Positions 25,657-34,874 of a stretch of DNA of 64,000 bases are shown here, in pieces. The translations under genes were made by a program, and so were the position numbers. The notes under the pieces were generated by a model. The model saw only the letters and a program-made list of their open reading frames with translations, was not told the origin of the DNA and did no database searches. The first letter of the stretch is position 1, and each line of letters starts with the position of its first letter. This stretch comes from Candidatus Tidjanibacter faecipullorum (GTDB taxonomy: Bacteria; Bacteroidota; Bacteroidia; Bacteroidales; Rikenellaceae), in assembly GCA_019116245.1 (NCBI GenBank), contig DXCC01000004.1, forward strand, positions 1 to 64,000. Reading direction: 5' to 3'.

Positions 25657-28600
25657 ATGCGCAAAGTTATAAAAATATTGGGAAAAGCGCTGGCCTGGTG
25701 CCTGGTCGTGCTGCTGATGCTGCCGCTGGCGGTAGCGCTGCTGCTGAACGTGGAGGCGGTGCAGAACTTTGCCGTACAGAAGGCCGTCGGTCTGATCTCC
25801 CGCAAGCTGGAGACCACCGTTGCGATTGACCACATCCGGCTGAGCGCCTTCAGCCGTCTGGACATCGACAGGCTCTACATAGCGGACGACCGCGGCGACA
25901 CGCTGATCTATGCCGACCGGCTGGGTGCCCGGCTGGGCCGCGTGGCACTGCTGCGGCGCGAGCTGCTGCTCCACGACGTTGCGCTGGAGCGCGGCAAGAT
26001 TTATCTCTACACCGCCCGTGACGGCGAGATGAACCTCTCGCGCCTGCTGGCCCGGCTGAGCAGCGACACCACCAAGGAGAGCCGCCCCATGCCGCTGGCC
26101 TTCCGCAAGGTGCGCATCACCGACTCGCGCTTCAAGCTCCAGACCGAGGGTGCCGACACCGTCACCCCCGGACAGGTCAATTACCAGAACCTCGTTTTCG
26201 ACCGGCTCAACATCGCCGCCCGCCGGCTGGACATTGCGGACGGCGACATCCGGCTGAGCATCGACTCGATGTCGCTGGAGGACATCAGCGGCTTCCGCAT
26301 CCGGCGCCTGTCGGCCGACACGCTGCTGGTCGGCGACGGCATCATCGGGCTGGACAACGCCCTGCTGCGCTCGGAGGATTCCGAACTGCACATGCCCCGC
26401 TTCCGGCTGGAGGGCACCTCGTGGGCCTCGTGGGCCTACTTTACGGACAGCGTACGCTTCGATGCCCGGGTGACCGGCTCGCGGCTGACCACCGCCACGC
26501 TGAGCTACTTCGTTCCCTCGTTCCGCTCCAGCCGCATGACCATCGACGATGCCGACATCGACTTCAACGGTACGATTGACCGGTTCACCACCTCCATTGC
26601 CTGCACGGCCGACAACGGCCGGACCGACCTGGCCCTGCACGGCACCGTAGCCCGGATCATCGACCTGCCGCAGGCCTCCTTCGACCTGCGCATCGACCGG
26701 TTCGCTTCCGACGGACGCTCGCTCCGGCGCATAGCCAACGGCTGGCTGCAGCAACCGCTGGCCGAACAGCCCTCCCTGATGCTGCAACGGGCCGGTCACA
26801 TTCAGTTGGACGGCTCCCTGTCCGGCACCCTGGAACGGTTCCGGACACGCCTCGGTCTGAACACGGACATTGGCTCCGTCACGGTGGCCGGTACGGGCGG
26901 CAACTCCGCCAAACGAGGTCTCCTGTTCAACGGCTCCGTCTCCGCCCGGGAGGTGAATGCCGGCCGCCTGCTGGCCAACAAACAGCTGGGCCGCATCTCC
27001 GCCGACGTAAAGGCCATCGGCCGCATCAAGGGCGAACGCATCAATGCCGACGTCACGCTCTTCGTGCCGACGGCCGAATTCGACGGCCATACCTACCGCC
27101 AGTTGCGCGTCGCGGCAAACTATCACGGCAAACAGCTCCAGGCACAGCTCTCCTCGGGCGATCCCCAGCTGCTCTTCACCGCCACCGGCAGCGCCAACCT
27201 CTCGGGATCGATTCCCAGCTACGATCTCTATCTGAACCTGAGCCTGGCCGACCTGTACGGGCTCAACCTCTTCCGCAAGGACAGCCTCGCCACCCTCAGC
27301 GGCCGCCTGCAGTTGCAGGGCAGCGGCTCCTCGCTCGAAAATGCCAACGGCGAGCTACTGCTCTCGGATCTGGTCTACCGCTCCCATGCCCACTCACTCC
27401 GCACGGACTCCGTCCAGCTGATCTGCCGCAGCAACGCCTCCGAACGTTACCTGACGCTGAACTCCGACTTTGCCGACGTGCGCTACCGCAGCGGCGTCGC
27501 CTACAAGGAGGTGCTGGACTACCTGTCGCACATTCTGTACGACTACCTGCCCGCCCTGGCCAAGGAGGAGACGCAGACCACGGCACACCACCATGCCGAA
27601 CAAGGCAACACGCTGCAGATCCGCCGTCCGGCCAATGCCGGCGTAGCCACCCTGAACATCGGCGCCCCCACCCGTGCAGCCGTCTCCCCGCAGCTCAATC
27701 TGGCCCAGCCTGCCGAACTGCACCTGCGGATCAAAGAGGGGGCCAACCGGCTGGCCGCCATCTTCCTCAACGACTTCGACATCGCCTCCGGAGCCTACCT
27801 CGACGCCTCCTTCGACCCGAAGAGCGAACTCTTCGCGGTGGATGCCGACATCTACTATGTGGAGTACGGCAACTTCTTCATCACGAAACTGGGGCTGGAT
27901 GCCAACAACCGGAGCGGTGCCGTCCGGATCGATCTCTCCACGGAGGATCTCTACCTGCCCAACATCTCGACCCCGTCCAACAACATCTCGGCCCGCATTG
28001 CGGACAACCGGATCGACCTGTCGGCCCGGTTGAGCAACGCCGAATCGGAACTGAACGCCCTGCTGGAACTCGAGTCGCGCCTGGAGCGCCGCAACGACAG
28101 TCTCTCGGTCAGCGCACGCTTCAAACCGACCTCCTACATCACCACGGGAGCACGACGCTGGGATCTCTCCTCCGAGGCCATCGTTTACTCTCCCGCCGAC
28201 ATTGCCATCAACCGGTTCCAGTTGGCCAGCGGCGCCCAGAGCCTGACACTGGACGGCACCTACGGCGACACCAAGAGCGACACGCTGCGTCTGTCGCTCA
28301 ATGACTTCAACCTGAGCCTGCTCAACAACATCCTCAAACTGCCCGCCCAAACCATCGGTGGCACCCTGGACGGCCGGGCCGAACTGATTGCCGGACGCAA
28401 GTCGCCGGTGCTCATCGCCAACGTCCTCATGGACAGTCTCCGGCTGAACGGCTACACGGCCCCGCAACTGCAGCTGCGGAGCGCCTGGGACCTGACCAAC
28501 CAGCGCGCCGGTCTCTCCCTGCGCAACACGGCCACCCAACAGACCCTGATCCGGGGCTTCTACAGCCCAACCCGCGATCTGCTCTCGGTCTCGGTCAACA

Positions 28601-30324
28601 TCGACGGCATACCGCTCAACGCACTCTCCCCCTTCCTGCCGGCCGAAACCATCCGTTCGATCGACGGCTCAACCTCCCTGCAGGCCGAACTGCGCCGCGA
28701 ACAGGATTCGACCCAGCTCACCGGCACGATCGCCGTCACCGATCTGGAGACCACCGTCGGCATCACCAACACCACCTACCGGGCCGAGGCGCTGACCATT
28801 GCCGTGGCGGACGGAAACATCACCCTGCCTCCGACCGAACTGCTCGACCAGGAGGGCAACCGCGCCACCCTGCAGGCCCGGGCCCGTTTCTCCCGCCGCG
28901 ACCACCTGACCTACGCCATCCGACTGGTTCCCTCCAACCTGCTGGCGCTGAACACCACCCTGCAGGACAACCCGCAGTACTACGGCAAGATCTACGTATC
29001 GGGCGCCATCGACGTGACCGGCACCCGGAAAGGCATCGAAATCGACGCAGCCATCAACACCCGGCCCAACTCGACCTTCTATCTGCCCCTCTCCAACAAA
29101 TCCTCCGTGGCGGAATCGGACTGGATCGTCTTCACCCAGCCCGCCGAAGAGACTGCCCAGGACATGCTTTCGCTCAAGAAGAGCCAGTACAGCCAGAAAC
29201 AGGCCCAGCAGACAGCCCGCAAAAGCGACCTGAATCTGAACGTCGCCCTCAACATCAATCCCGGTCTGCTGCTCTCGATTTCCGACCAGGGGACCGACAT
29301 GACCCTCAACGCCCGCGGTTCGGCCGTGCTGAACATCATGATGAACCCGACCACGGGCGAACTCTCCACCTTCGGCACCTATACCGTCAGCGAAGGAGAC
29401 TTCATCTTCAGCCTGCCGCCCCTCATCTCCAACAAGCGGTTCACCCTGCAACCCGGCGGCACCATCCAGCTCAACGGCAACCCGATGGCCGCCCTGCTCA
29501 ACATCGAGGCCGAATACCGGTTGCGCGCCTCGCTCCAGCCGCTGGCCGCCTCCTTCGAGGGCACCGGCATCAACACCAGCACGCGCATCCCCGTAGACTG
29601 TATCGTGCGCATCAGCGAGAGCCTCGAACACCCCGACCTGCTGTTCGACATCCGCATCCCGTCGGCCGACACCGACGTGCAGAGCGTACTGAGCAGCGCC
29701 CTCTCCTCCAACGAGCTGCGCGCCTTCAACTTCATCTGGCTGGTGGGCTTCGGCTCGTTCATGCCCAGCGAGGATGCCAACACGCAGGAGAGCGCCACGT
29801 CGGCCGGTGCGGCCCTCGGTCTCGACTTCCTGACCAACCAGCTCTCCAATCTGCTCTCGACCAAGGATCTGCAGTTCAACTTCGGCTACCGGCCGGAAAA
29901 CACCACCTCGTCCGAGGAGTTCGACTTCGGCCTCACCTACAACATCGGCGGCAACGACCGGCTGATCCTCGAACTGGAGGGCAACTACAATGCGGACAAC
30001 ACCTCCTCGTTCAACGCCAACAATTCGAACTTCTCGGGCGACGCCTCCCTCACGTGGCTCCTCACCAACAACCTCTCCCTGAAGGCCTTCACCCGGACGA
30101 TCACCCGTTACGACGAGAACCAGGGTCTGCAGGAAAACGGCGTCGGCGTCTACTACAAGGAGGACTTCAACGTCTTCTCGGACATCCGGCGCCAGTGGCT
30201 CTACCGGCGCGAGACCCGACGCAAGCGGCGCGAGGAACGCCGCGAAGAGCGTGCCGCCCGCCGGCAGCAGGCGACCGCCGCCGAAGCGGCCACGGAAACC
30301 ACCCTTCCCAAAGCGGAAGAATAG
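25657..30324 (+). CDS. tamB: Translocation and assembly module protein TamB (AsmA-like)
   Basis: A 1555-residue inner-membrane-anchored periplasmic bridge protein. A single N-terminal membrane helix (LAWCLVVLLMLPLAVALLL) is followed by an AsmA-like start (VQNFAVQKAVGLISRKLETTVAIDHIRLS) and a very long beta-rich groove. The C-terminal TamB/DUF490 domain (about 1050-1500) has FSLPPLISNKRFTLQPGGTIQLNGNPMAALLNIEAEY. The tail is highly basic, then acidic (RRKRREERREER type). TamB-like proteins move phospholipid or help insert barrel proteins into the outer membrane. ATG 25657 gives MRKVIKILGKAL; the upstream ORF-track residues are not signal-like. The tsaD-tamB divergent pair is common in Bacteroidota. 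Confidence 0.9.
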   Translation: MRKVIKILGKALAWCLVVLLMLPLAVALLLNVEAVQNFAVQKAVGLISRKLETTVAIDHIRLSAFSRLDIDRLYIADDRGDTLIYADRLGARLGRVALLRRELLLHDVALERGKIYLYTARDGEMNLSRLLARLSSDTTKESRPMPLAFRKVRITDSRFKLQTEGADTVTPGQVNYQNLVFDRLNIAARRLDIADGDIRLSIDSMSLEDISGFRIRRLSADTLLVGDGIIGLDNALLRSEDSELHMPRFRLEGTSWASWAYFTDSVRFDARVTGSRLTTATLSYFVPSFRSSRMTIDDADIDFNGTIDRFTTSIACTADNGRTDLALHGTVARIIDLPQASFDLRIDRFASDGRSLRRIANGWLQQPLAEQPSLMLQRAGHIQLDGSLSGTLERFRTRLGLNTDIGSVTVAGTGGNSAKRGLLFNGSVSAREVNAGRLLANKQLGRISADVKAIGRIKGERINADVTLFVPTAEFDGHTYRQLRVAANYHGKQLQAQLSSGDPQLLFTATGSANLSGSIPSYDLYLNLSLADLYGLNLFRKDSLATLSGRLQLQGSGSSLENANGELLLSDLVYRSHAHSLRTDSVQLICRSNASERYLTLNSDFADVRYRSGVAYKEVLDYLSHILYDYLPALAKEETQTTAHHHAEQGNTLQIRRPANAGVATLNIGAPTRAAVSPQLNLAQPAELHLRIKEGANRLAAIFLNDFDIASGAYLDASFDPKSELFAVDADIYYVEYGNFFITKLGLDANNRSGAVRIDLSTEDLYLPNISTPSNNISARIADNRIDLSARLSNAESELNALLELESRLERRNDSLSVSARFKPTSYITTGARRWDLSSEAIVYSPADIAINRFQLASGAQSLTLDGTYGDTKSDTLRLSLNDFNLSLLNNILKLPAQTIGGTLDGRAELIAGRKSPVLIANVLMDSLRLNGYTAPQLQLRSAWDLTNQRAGLSLRNTATQQTLIRGFYSPTRDLLSVSVNIDGIPLNALSPFLPAETIRSIDGSTSLQAELRREQDSTQLTGTIAVTDLETTVGITNTTYRAEALTIAVADGNITLPPTELLDQEGNRATLQARARFSRRDHLTYAIRLVPSNLLALNTTLQDNPQYYGKIYVSGAIDVTGTRKGIEIDAAINTRPNSTFYLPLSNKSSVAESDWIVFTQPAEETAQDMLSLKKSQYSQKQAQQTARKSDLNLNVALNINPGLLLSISDQGTDMTLNARGSAVLNIMMNPTTGELSTFGTYTVSEGDFIFSLPPLISNKRFTLQPGGTIQLNGNPMAALLNIEAEYRLRASLQPLAASFEGTGINTSTRIPVDCIVRISESLEHPDLLFDIRIPSADTDVQSVLSSALSSNELRAFNFIWLVGFGSFMPSEDANTQESATSAGAALGLDFLTNQLSNLLSTKDLQFNFGYRPENTTSSEEFDFGLTYNIGGNDRLILELEGNYNADNTSSFNANNSNFSGDASLTWLLTNNLSLKAFTRTITRYDENQGLQENGVGVYYKEDFNVFSDIRRQWLYRRETRRKRREERREERAARRQQATAAEAATETTLPKAEE

Positions 30325-30401
30325 GGCGCCACCGCCAGCGGACAGGCCGATTCTCACGCGGAGAAACACAAGATTTCGGTAAATTATCCGAATATGTTTC
30401 T

Positions 30402-30409
30402 TAAATTTG
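30402..30409 (+). promoter_or_regulatory. -7 box of the exbB-exbD-tonB operon
   Basis: TAAATTTG fits TAnnTTTG exactly, 104 bases upstream of the exbB ATG. A TTTCGG lies about 24 bases before it. Confidence 0.5.
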
Positions 30410-30512
30410 CGCGGTGTTAACCGCCCGGCGGAACTCCGGTTCCGCGCCCTGCCGGCAACACCCCGAAAGAGAACGAAAACAGTCAAACTTTACATTCTAA
30501 AGCCACAACACC

Positions 30513-31223
30513 ATGACGATCTTCCTGCAGGCGGCCGGCGTTGCCGAAAGCGCCATCGCAACCACCACCGAAATGCTGACCGAACAGCCGCAAACCATGA
30601 GTTTCGGCGAACTCTTCCTGGCCGGCGGATGGCTGATGTGGATCCTGTTGCTGCTGGGTGCGGGCGCCATCTACCTCTTCGTGGAGCGCTTCATCGCCAT
30701 CCGCAAAGCCTCGCACATCGACCATAACTTCATGAACCGCATCCGCGACTTCATCTACGAAGGCCGCATGGATGCCGCCGTCAACCTCTGCAAATCGACC
30801 AATACCCCCATTGCCCGCATGATCGACAAGGGCATCGAGCGCATCGGTCGCCCCATGACGGACGTACAGAACGCCATCGAAAATGTCGCCAACCTGGAGG
30901 TTTCCAAACTCGAGAACGGCCTGCCCGCCCTGGCCACCATCGCCGGCGGCGCCCCGATGATCGGTTTCCTCGGTACGGTCATGGGTCTGGTCAAGGCCTT
31001 CATGAACATGTCCATGGCCGGCGGTGCGGTGGACATGAGCATCCTCTCGGGCGGTATGTACATCGCCATGATCACGACCGTGGGTGGTCTGATCGTTGGC
31101 ATCCCCGCCTACTTCGGCTACAACTACCTCACGGCCCGCATCGAGAAACTCGTCTTCCAGATGGAAGCCAACTCGATCGCCTTCATGGACATTCTCAACC
31201 AACCCGTCGATAAGAAGAAATAA
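30513..31223 (+). CDS. exbB: MotA/TolQ/ExbB proton channel family protein
   Basis: A 236-residue inner-membrane protein. With ExbD it forms the proton-driven motor that energises TonB. One hydrophobic segment near residues 35-60 (WLMWILLLLGAGAIYLFVERF) and two more around the family core LENGLPALATIAGGAPMIGFLGTVMGLVKAF and MYIAMITTVGGLIVGIPAYFGYNYL are visible. It opens a tightly packed operon: exbD follows after 2 bases. TolQ cannot be excluded on sequence alone, but the tonB-like gene two places on favours ExbB. Confidence 0.88.
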   Translation: MTIFLQAAGVAESAIATTTEMLTEQPQTMSFGELFLAGGWLMWILLLLGAGAIYLFVERFIAIRKASHIDHNFMNRIRDFIYEGRMDAAVNLCKSTNTPIARMIDKGIERIGRPMTDVQNAIENVANLEVSKLENGLPALATIAGGAPMIGFLGTVMGLVKAFMNMSMAGGAVDMSILSGGMYIAMITTVGGLIVGIPAYFGYNYLTARIEKLVFQMEANSIAFMDILNQPVDKKK

Positions 31224-31225
31224 CA

Positions 31226-31618
31226 ATGGCTATCAAACGAGGATCGAAGGTAAACGCATCGTTCAGCGCGGCCTCCATGACCGACCTGATGTTTCTGCTG
31301 CTGGTGTTCATGCTCATCGCCACGACGCTCATCAACCCCAACGCGCTGAAACTGACGCTGCCGACCAGCAACAACCAGATCAAGGACAAAGCCTACACGA
31401 CGGTCTCCATCACGTCCGACCTGCAATACTACGTCGAGGACGAACCGGTCCCCTTCGAGGAGATCGAACCGCTGCTCCAGCGCCGCATCGGCGACGCCGA
31501 GAAGCCGGTCATCTCGCTCCACGCCGACAAGAGTGTGCCGATCGACAACGTGGTCAAGGTGATGAACATCGCCAAGGACAACAAGTGGACCCTGATTCTG
31601 GCTACCAGCCCCCGCTAA
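31226..31618 (+). CDS. exbD: Biopolymer transport protein ExbD
   Basis: A 130-residue protein with one N-terminal membrane helix and a periplasmic domain. The helix holds the conserved proton-carrying Asp: AASMTDLMFLLLVFMLIATTLI. The periplasmic part (VISLHADKSVPIDNVVKVMNIAKD) is typical ExbD/TolR. Gut Bacteroidota often have two exbD copies in this operon; here only one is present. It starts 2 bases after exbB, implying translational coupling. Confidence 0.9.
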   Translation: MAIKRGSKVNASFSAASMTDLMFLLLVFMLIATTLINPNALKLTLPTSNNQIKDKAYTTVSITSDLQYYVEDEPVPFEEIEPLLQRRIGDAEKPVISLHADKSVPIDNVVKVMNIAKDNKWTLILATSPR

Positions 31619-31637
31619 TTCCATTTTCCGTCCCGAC

Positions 31638-32432
31638 ATGTACTACTACGCACCGGACAACAACCGCCGCGGCAAATGCGCGGGAGCGATCGCCGTGGGA
31701 TGCTACCTGCTGATCTTTGCGGCGGTAGCCCTGCTGGTCTCGTTCCGCACCGACTACGAACCCGCGAGCGAAGGCATCCTGATCGACTTCGGCGAAGGCG
31801 ACCAGGGCTACGGCACCGAAAAGGTGGCCCTGGCGCAGGCCGAACAGCTGCCCGCCGGACGGGCAGCCGCGGGCGAGGAGTACCTGACCCAGGACACCGA
31901 AGAGGCGCCCGCCATCCAGACGGCCCCCTCCGACTCCCAGAGTCACCGCCGCCGGCAGACCGACAGCAACATCGACCGCGCCGACCGGCACGATACGAAC
32001 CAAAAGCCGCAGGAGGTCAACCGCCGCGCCCTCTTTCCCGGACGCAGCGTCACCTCGGAGGCCTCCTCGCAGGGGCTTACGGCCGGGACAACCGGCAATG
32101 CCGGCCACGAGTCGGGCGGCGACGGCGTGAGCAGCGGCACGGGCACCGGTTCGGAGGGCATCTCGTTCAGCCTGGCCGGACGACGCCCCGTCGGTTCGCT
32201 GCCCAGCCCGCGCTACGACGCCAACGACGCCCAGGGCAAGGTGGTCATCCAGATCACCGTCGATGCCCGCGGCAATGTCCAGAGCGCATCGTTCCACCCG
32301 CAGGGTTCCACCACCCAGGATGCCCGCCTGCGCGAAGCCGCCCTGCAGGCGGCCCGCAAGGCCCGCTTTACCCCCAGCGAGGCAAACGCCGTACAGACCG
32401 GTACGATCACCTATATCTTCCGTCTCAAGTAA
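31638..32432 (+). CDS. tonB: Energy transducer TonB (TolA-like linker)
   Basis: A 264-residue protein spanning the periplasm. One membrane helix near residues 15-35 (GAIAVGCYLLIFAAVALLVSF) is followed by a long hydrophilic linker (about 45-190) rich in Gln, Ser and Gly. The C-terminal domain reads GKVVIQITVDARGNVQSASF and ends QTGTITYIFRLK, matching the TonB C-terminal fold that contacts outer-membrane receptors. Together with exbB and exbD it powers import through TonB-dependent transporters, none of which lies in this window. Starts 19 bases after exbD. Confidence 0.87.
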   Translation: MYYYAPDNNRRGKCAGAIAVGCYLLIFAAVALLVSFRTDYEPASEGILIDFGEGDQGYGTEKVALAQAEQLPAGRAAAGEEYLTQDTEEAPAIQTAPSDSQSHRRRQTDSNIDRADRHDTNQKPQEVNRRALFPGRSVTSEASSQGLTAGTTGNAGHESGGDGVSSGTGTGSEGISFSLAGRRPVGSLPSPRYDANDAQGKVVIQITVDARGNVQSASFHPQGSTTQDARLREAALQAARKARFTPSEANAVQTGTITYIFRLK

Positions 32433-32443
32433 CCCCGCCCGCC

Positions 32444-32857
32444 ATGCCGTTCTGCCGGATGCTTCTGTTGCTGCTCTGGCTGCTTCCCGCAGGCCTGCAG
32501 GGTGCCACGACCACCCATCCGCTCCAGCAGGCCGATGAGGAGGGCCCCCGGGCCGAGTTCGACCGCATGCAGCACGACTTCGGCCGCATCGACCGCAGCC
32601 GCCATACCGCCGAATTCCGGCTGACCAATACGGGCACGGCCCCGCTGGTGATCGTCCGCACGGAAACCAGTTGCCACTGCATCGCACTCACCTGCCCGGC
32701 CGAGCCGCTCCGCCCCGGCGAGACACGCACCGTCACCGTCTCCTACACCCCCGACCGCCGGACCGAAGGAACCTTCTCCCAATACGTCCGCCTCTACACC
32801 AACGCCCGCACAAAGGCTCCCGTCATGCTTTTTCTGCGGGGCGAAGTCGTCCGCTGA
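32444..32857 (+). CDS. DUF1573 domain protein, exported
   Basis: A 137-residue protein with a signal peptide (MLLLLLWLLPAGLQG) and one DUF1573 (ASH/MSP-like immunoglobulin) domain: FDRMQHDFGRIDRSRHTAEFRLTNTGTAPLVI, followed by TSCHCIALTCP with clustered cysteines. DUF1573 proteins are abundant in Bacteroidota and of unknown function. ATG 32444 is chosen 11 bases after tonB, so it is the last gene of the exbB operon; the longer ORF-track version is the tonB shadow frame. Confidence 0.8.
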   Translation: MPFCRMLLLLLWLLPAGLQGATTTHPLQQADEEGPRAEFDRMQHDFGRIDRSRHTAEFRLTNTGTAPLVIVRTETSCHCIALTCPAEPLRPGETRTVTVSYTPDRRTEGTFSQYVRLYTNARTKAPVMLFLRGEVVR

Positions 32858-33001
32858 TCCGTCCCGCCCGTTGCGCCGTGCGACGGGAACTTGCTCGCCA
32901 TAAAACGGATACCGGCTCTCCGCCGACAGCAGCCTTCGGAGGGGGCCGCTACTGTTACTCTATTAACACACAAGTTTTTACAAGAGTCAGACAGAATTGC
33001 A

Positions 33002-33009
33002 TATATTTG
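33002..33009 (+). promoter_or_regulatory. -7 box of the SulP transporter gene
   Basis: TATATTTG fits TAnnTTTG, with AGTTTTTAC about 22 bases upstream near the -33 place. The leader to the GTG start is about 45 bases. Confidence 0.55.
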
Positions 33010-33054
33010 CGGCACGAAAAGACAATTTCATGCCCATTCTCTAAAATCCTGTCT

Positions 33055-34755
33055 GTGAAATTCGCATTAGACTTCCAACCCAAACTGTTTGCGACGCTGC
33101 GCAACTATGACCGCCGCAAATTCTCGGCCGACCTGATGGCCGGTATCATCGTCGGCATCGTCGCCCTGCCGCTGGCCATCGCATTCGGTATCGCCAGCGG
33201 TGTAACCCCCGAAAAAGGCCTCATCACGGCCATCATCGGCGGCTTCCTCGTCTCGCTGCTGGGCGGCAGCAGCGTACAGATCGGCGGCCCCACGGGCGCC
33301 TTCATCGTTATCGTGGCCGGCATCATCGGCAAGTACGGCCTCGAAGGGCTGGCCATCGCCACCATCATGGCCGGCATCATGCTCGTCCTGCTGGGCGTGC
33401 TGAAGCTGGGCGTGGTCATCAAGTTCATTCCTTACCCGATCATCGTGGGCTTCACGGCCGGTATCGCCCTCACGATCTTCTCGACCCAGATCAAGGACCT
33501 CTTCGGCCTGCAGATCGCCGGTCCCATGCCGGACGACTTCATCTCCAAATGGGGCGTCTATTTCCAGCACTTCGACACAACCAATCTCTGGGCGCTGGGC
33601 ATCGGTCTGGTCAGCATCGCCATCATCCTGCTGACGCCGAAAATCTCCAGCAAGGTGCCCGGTTCGCTGGCCGCCATCATTCTCGTGACGATCGCCTGCT
33701 ACGCCCTCAAGCGCTTCGCCGGTGTGGAGGGCATCGAGACCATCGGCGACCGCTACGCCATCAACCCGACGATTCCCGCTCCGGCCGGCTTTGCCATCAA
33801 CATCGAAACCATCCGCGACCTGCTGCCGCCGGCCTTCACCATCGCCATGCTGGGCGCCATCGAGTCGCTCCTCTCGGCCACCGTAGCCGACGGCGTGACG
33901 GGCGACCAGCACAACTCCAACACGGAGCTTATCGCCCAAGGTGCCGCCAACATCATCGTGCCCTTCTTCGGCGGCATTCCCGTCACGGGAGCCATCGCCC
34001 GCACGATGACCAACATCAACAACGGCGGCCGCACCCCCGTGGCCGGACTCATCCATGCCGTCGTGCTGCTGCTCATCCTGCTCTTCCTCTCGCCCCTCAC
34101 GCGCCACATTCCGATGGCCTGCCTGGCGGGCGTGCTGGTGATCGTCTCCTACAACATGAGCGGCTGGCGCACCATCCGGGGCATGATGAAAAACCCGAAG
34201 GCCGACATCGCCGTACTCTTCACCACGATGCTGCTGACCGTCGTGTTCGACCTGACGATCGCCATCGGCGCAGGTCTGCTGATGGCCGTGGTGATGTTCA
34301 TGCGACGCATCATGGAGAGCACGAACATCTCGGTGATCCGCAACCAGATCGACATGACCGCTGACGCCGAAAGCAACCACCGCGACGACACGGTGAACGT
34401 GGCCAAAGGCGTGGAGGTGTACGAGATCGACGGTCCGTTCTTTTTCGGCATCGCCAGCAAGTTCGACGACGTGATGCACACCATCGGCGAAAAGTCGCGG
34501 GTCCGCATCATCCGCATGCGCAAGGTGCCGTTCGTCGATTCGACCGGCCTGCACAACCTCGAGAACCTGATCCGCGCCTCGCAGAAGGAGGGCATCACGG
34601 TGATCCTCTCGGGCGTGAAGGACTCCGTGCGGGAGACGCTCGTCAATGCGGGCATCGACCGGCTGATCGGTGCGGAGAACATCTGCCCGAACATCCATAT
34701 CGCCGCCGAACGGGCCAATCAGCTGGCCGCCGAACAACCCGAAACGGCCCGGTAG
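33055..34755 (+). CDS. SulP family anion transporter with STAS domain
   Basis: A 566-residue inner-membrane transporter (SLC26/SulP) with 10-14 hydrophobic segments and a cytoplasmic STAS domain. The N-terminal signature is ADLMAGIIVGIVALPLAIAFGIASGV; the core includes GGPTGAFIVIVAGI and GAIESLLSATVADG...DQHNSN. The STAS domain (about 460-550) has VPFVDSTGLHNLENLI, with the usual Ser/Thr loop. SulP members carry sulfate, bicarbonate or dicarboxylates; which one is not visible. The start is a GTG (33055, VKFALDFQPKLF), since no in-frame ATG lies between the promoter and the conserved region. Ends at a strong terminator. Confidence 0.9.
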   Translation: MKFALDFQPKLFATLRNYDRRKFSADLMAGIIVGIVALPLAIAFGIASGVTPEKGLITAIIGGFLVSLLGGSSVQIGGPTGAFIVIVAGIIGKYGLEGLAIATIMAGIMLVLLGVLKLGVVIKFIPYPIIVGFTAGIALTIFSTQIKDLFGLQIAGPMPDDFISKWGVYFQHFDTTNLWALGIGLVSIAIILLTPKISSKVPGSLAAIILVTIACYALKRFAGVEGIETIGDRYAINPTIPAPAGFAINIETIRDLLPPAFTIAMLGAIESLLSATVADGVTGDQHNSNTELIAQGAANIIVPFFGGIPVTGAIARTMTNINNGGRTPVAGLIHAVVLLLILLFLSPLTRHIPMACLAGVLVIVSYNMSGWRTIRGMMKNPKADIAVLFTTMLLTVVFDLTIAIGAGLLMAVVMFMRRIMESTNISVIRNQIDMTADAESNHRDDTVNVAKGVEVYEIDGPFFFGIASKFDDVMHTIGEKSRVRIIRMRKVPFVDSTGLHNLENLIRASQKEGITVILSGVKDSVRETLVNAGIDRLIGAENICPNIHIAAERANQLAAEQPETAR

Positions 34756-34785
34756 CGGTTCTTCCGGAGAATATTCGTTATCTTA

Positions 34786-34817
34786 GCGGACGCAAACAAC
34801 CTGCGTCCGCTTTTTTT
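34786..34817 (+). terminator. Rho-independent terminator of the SulP gene
   Basis: GCGGACGCA and TGCGTCCGC flank a 7-base loop and are followed by seven T. Strong. Confidence 0.88.
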
Positions 34818-34874
34818 ACCGCCTGCGCACACCGCGCTCCGCCGGGGCGGACGCCCCGAGACCCCACGACACAC

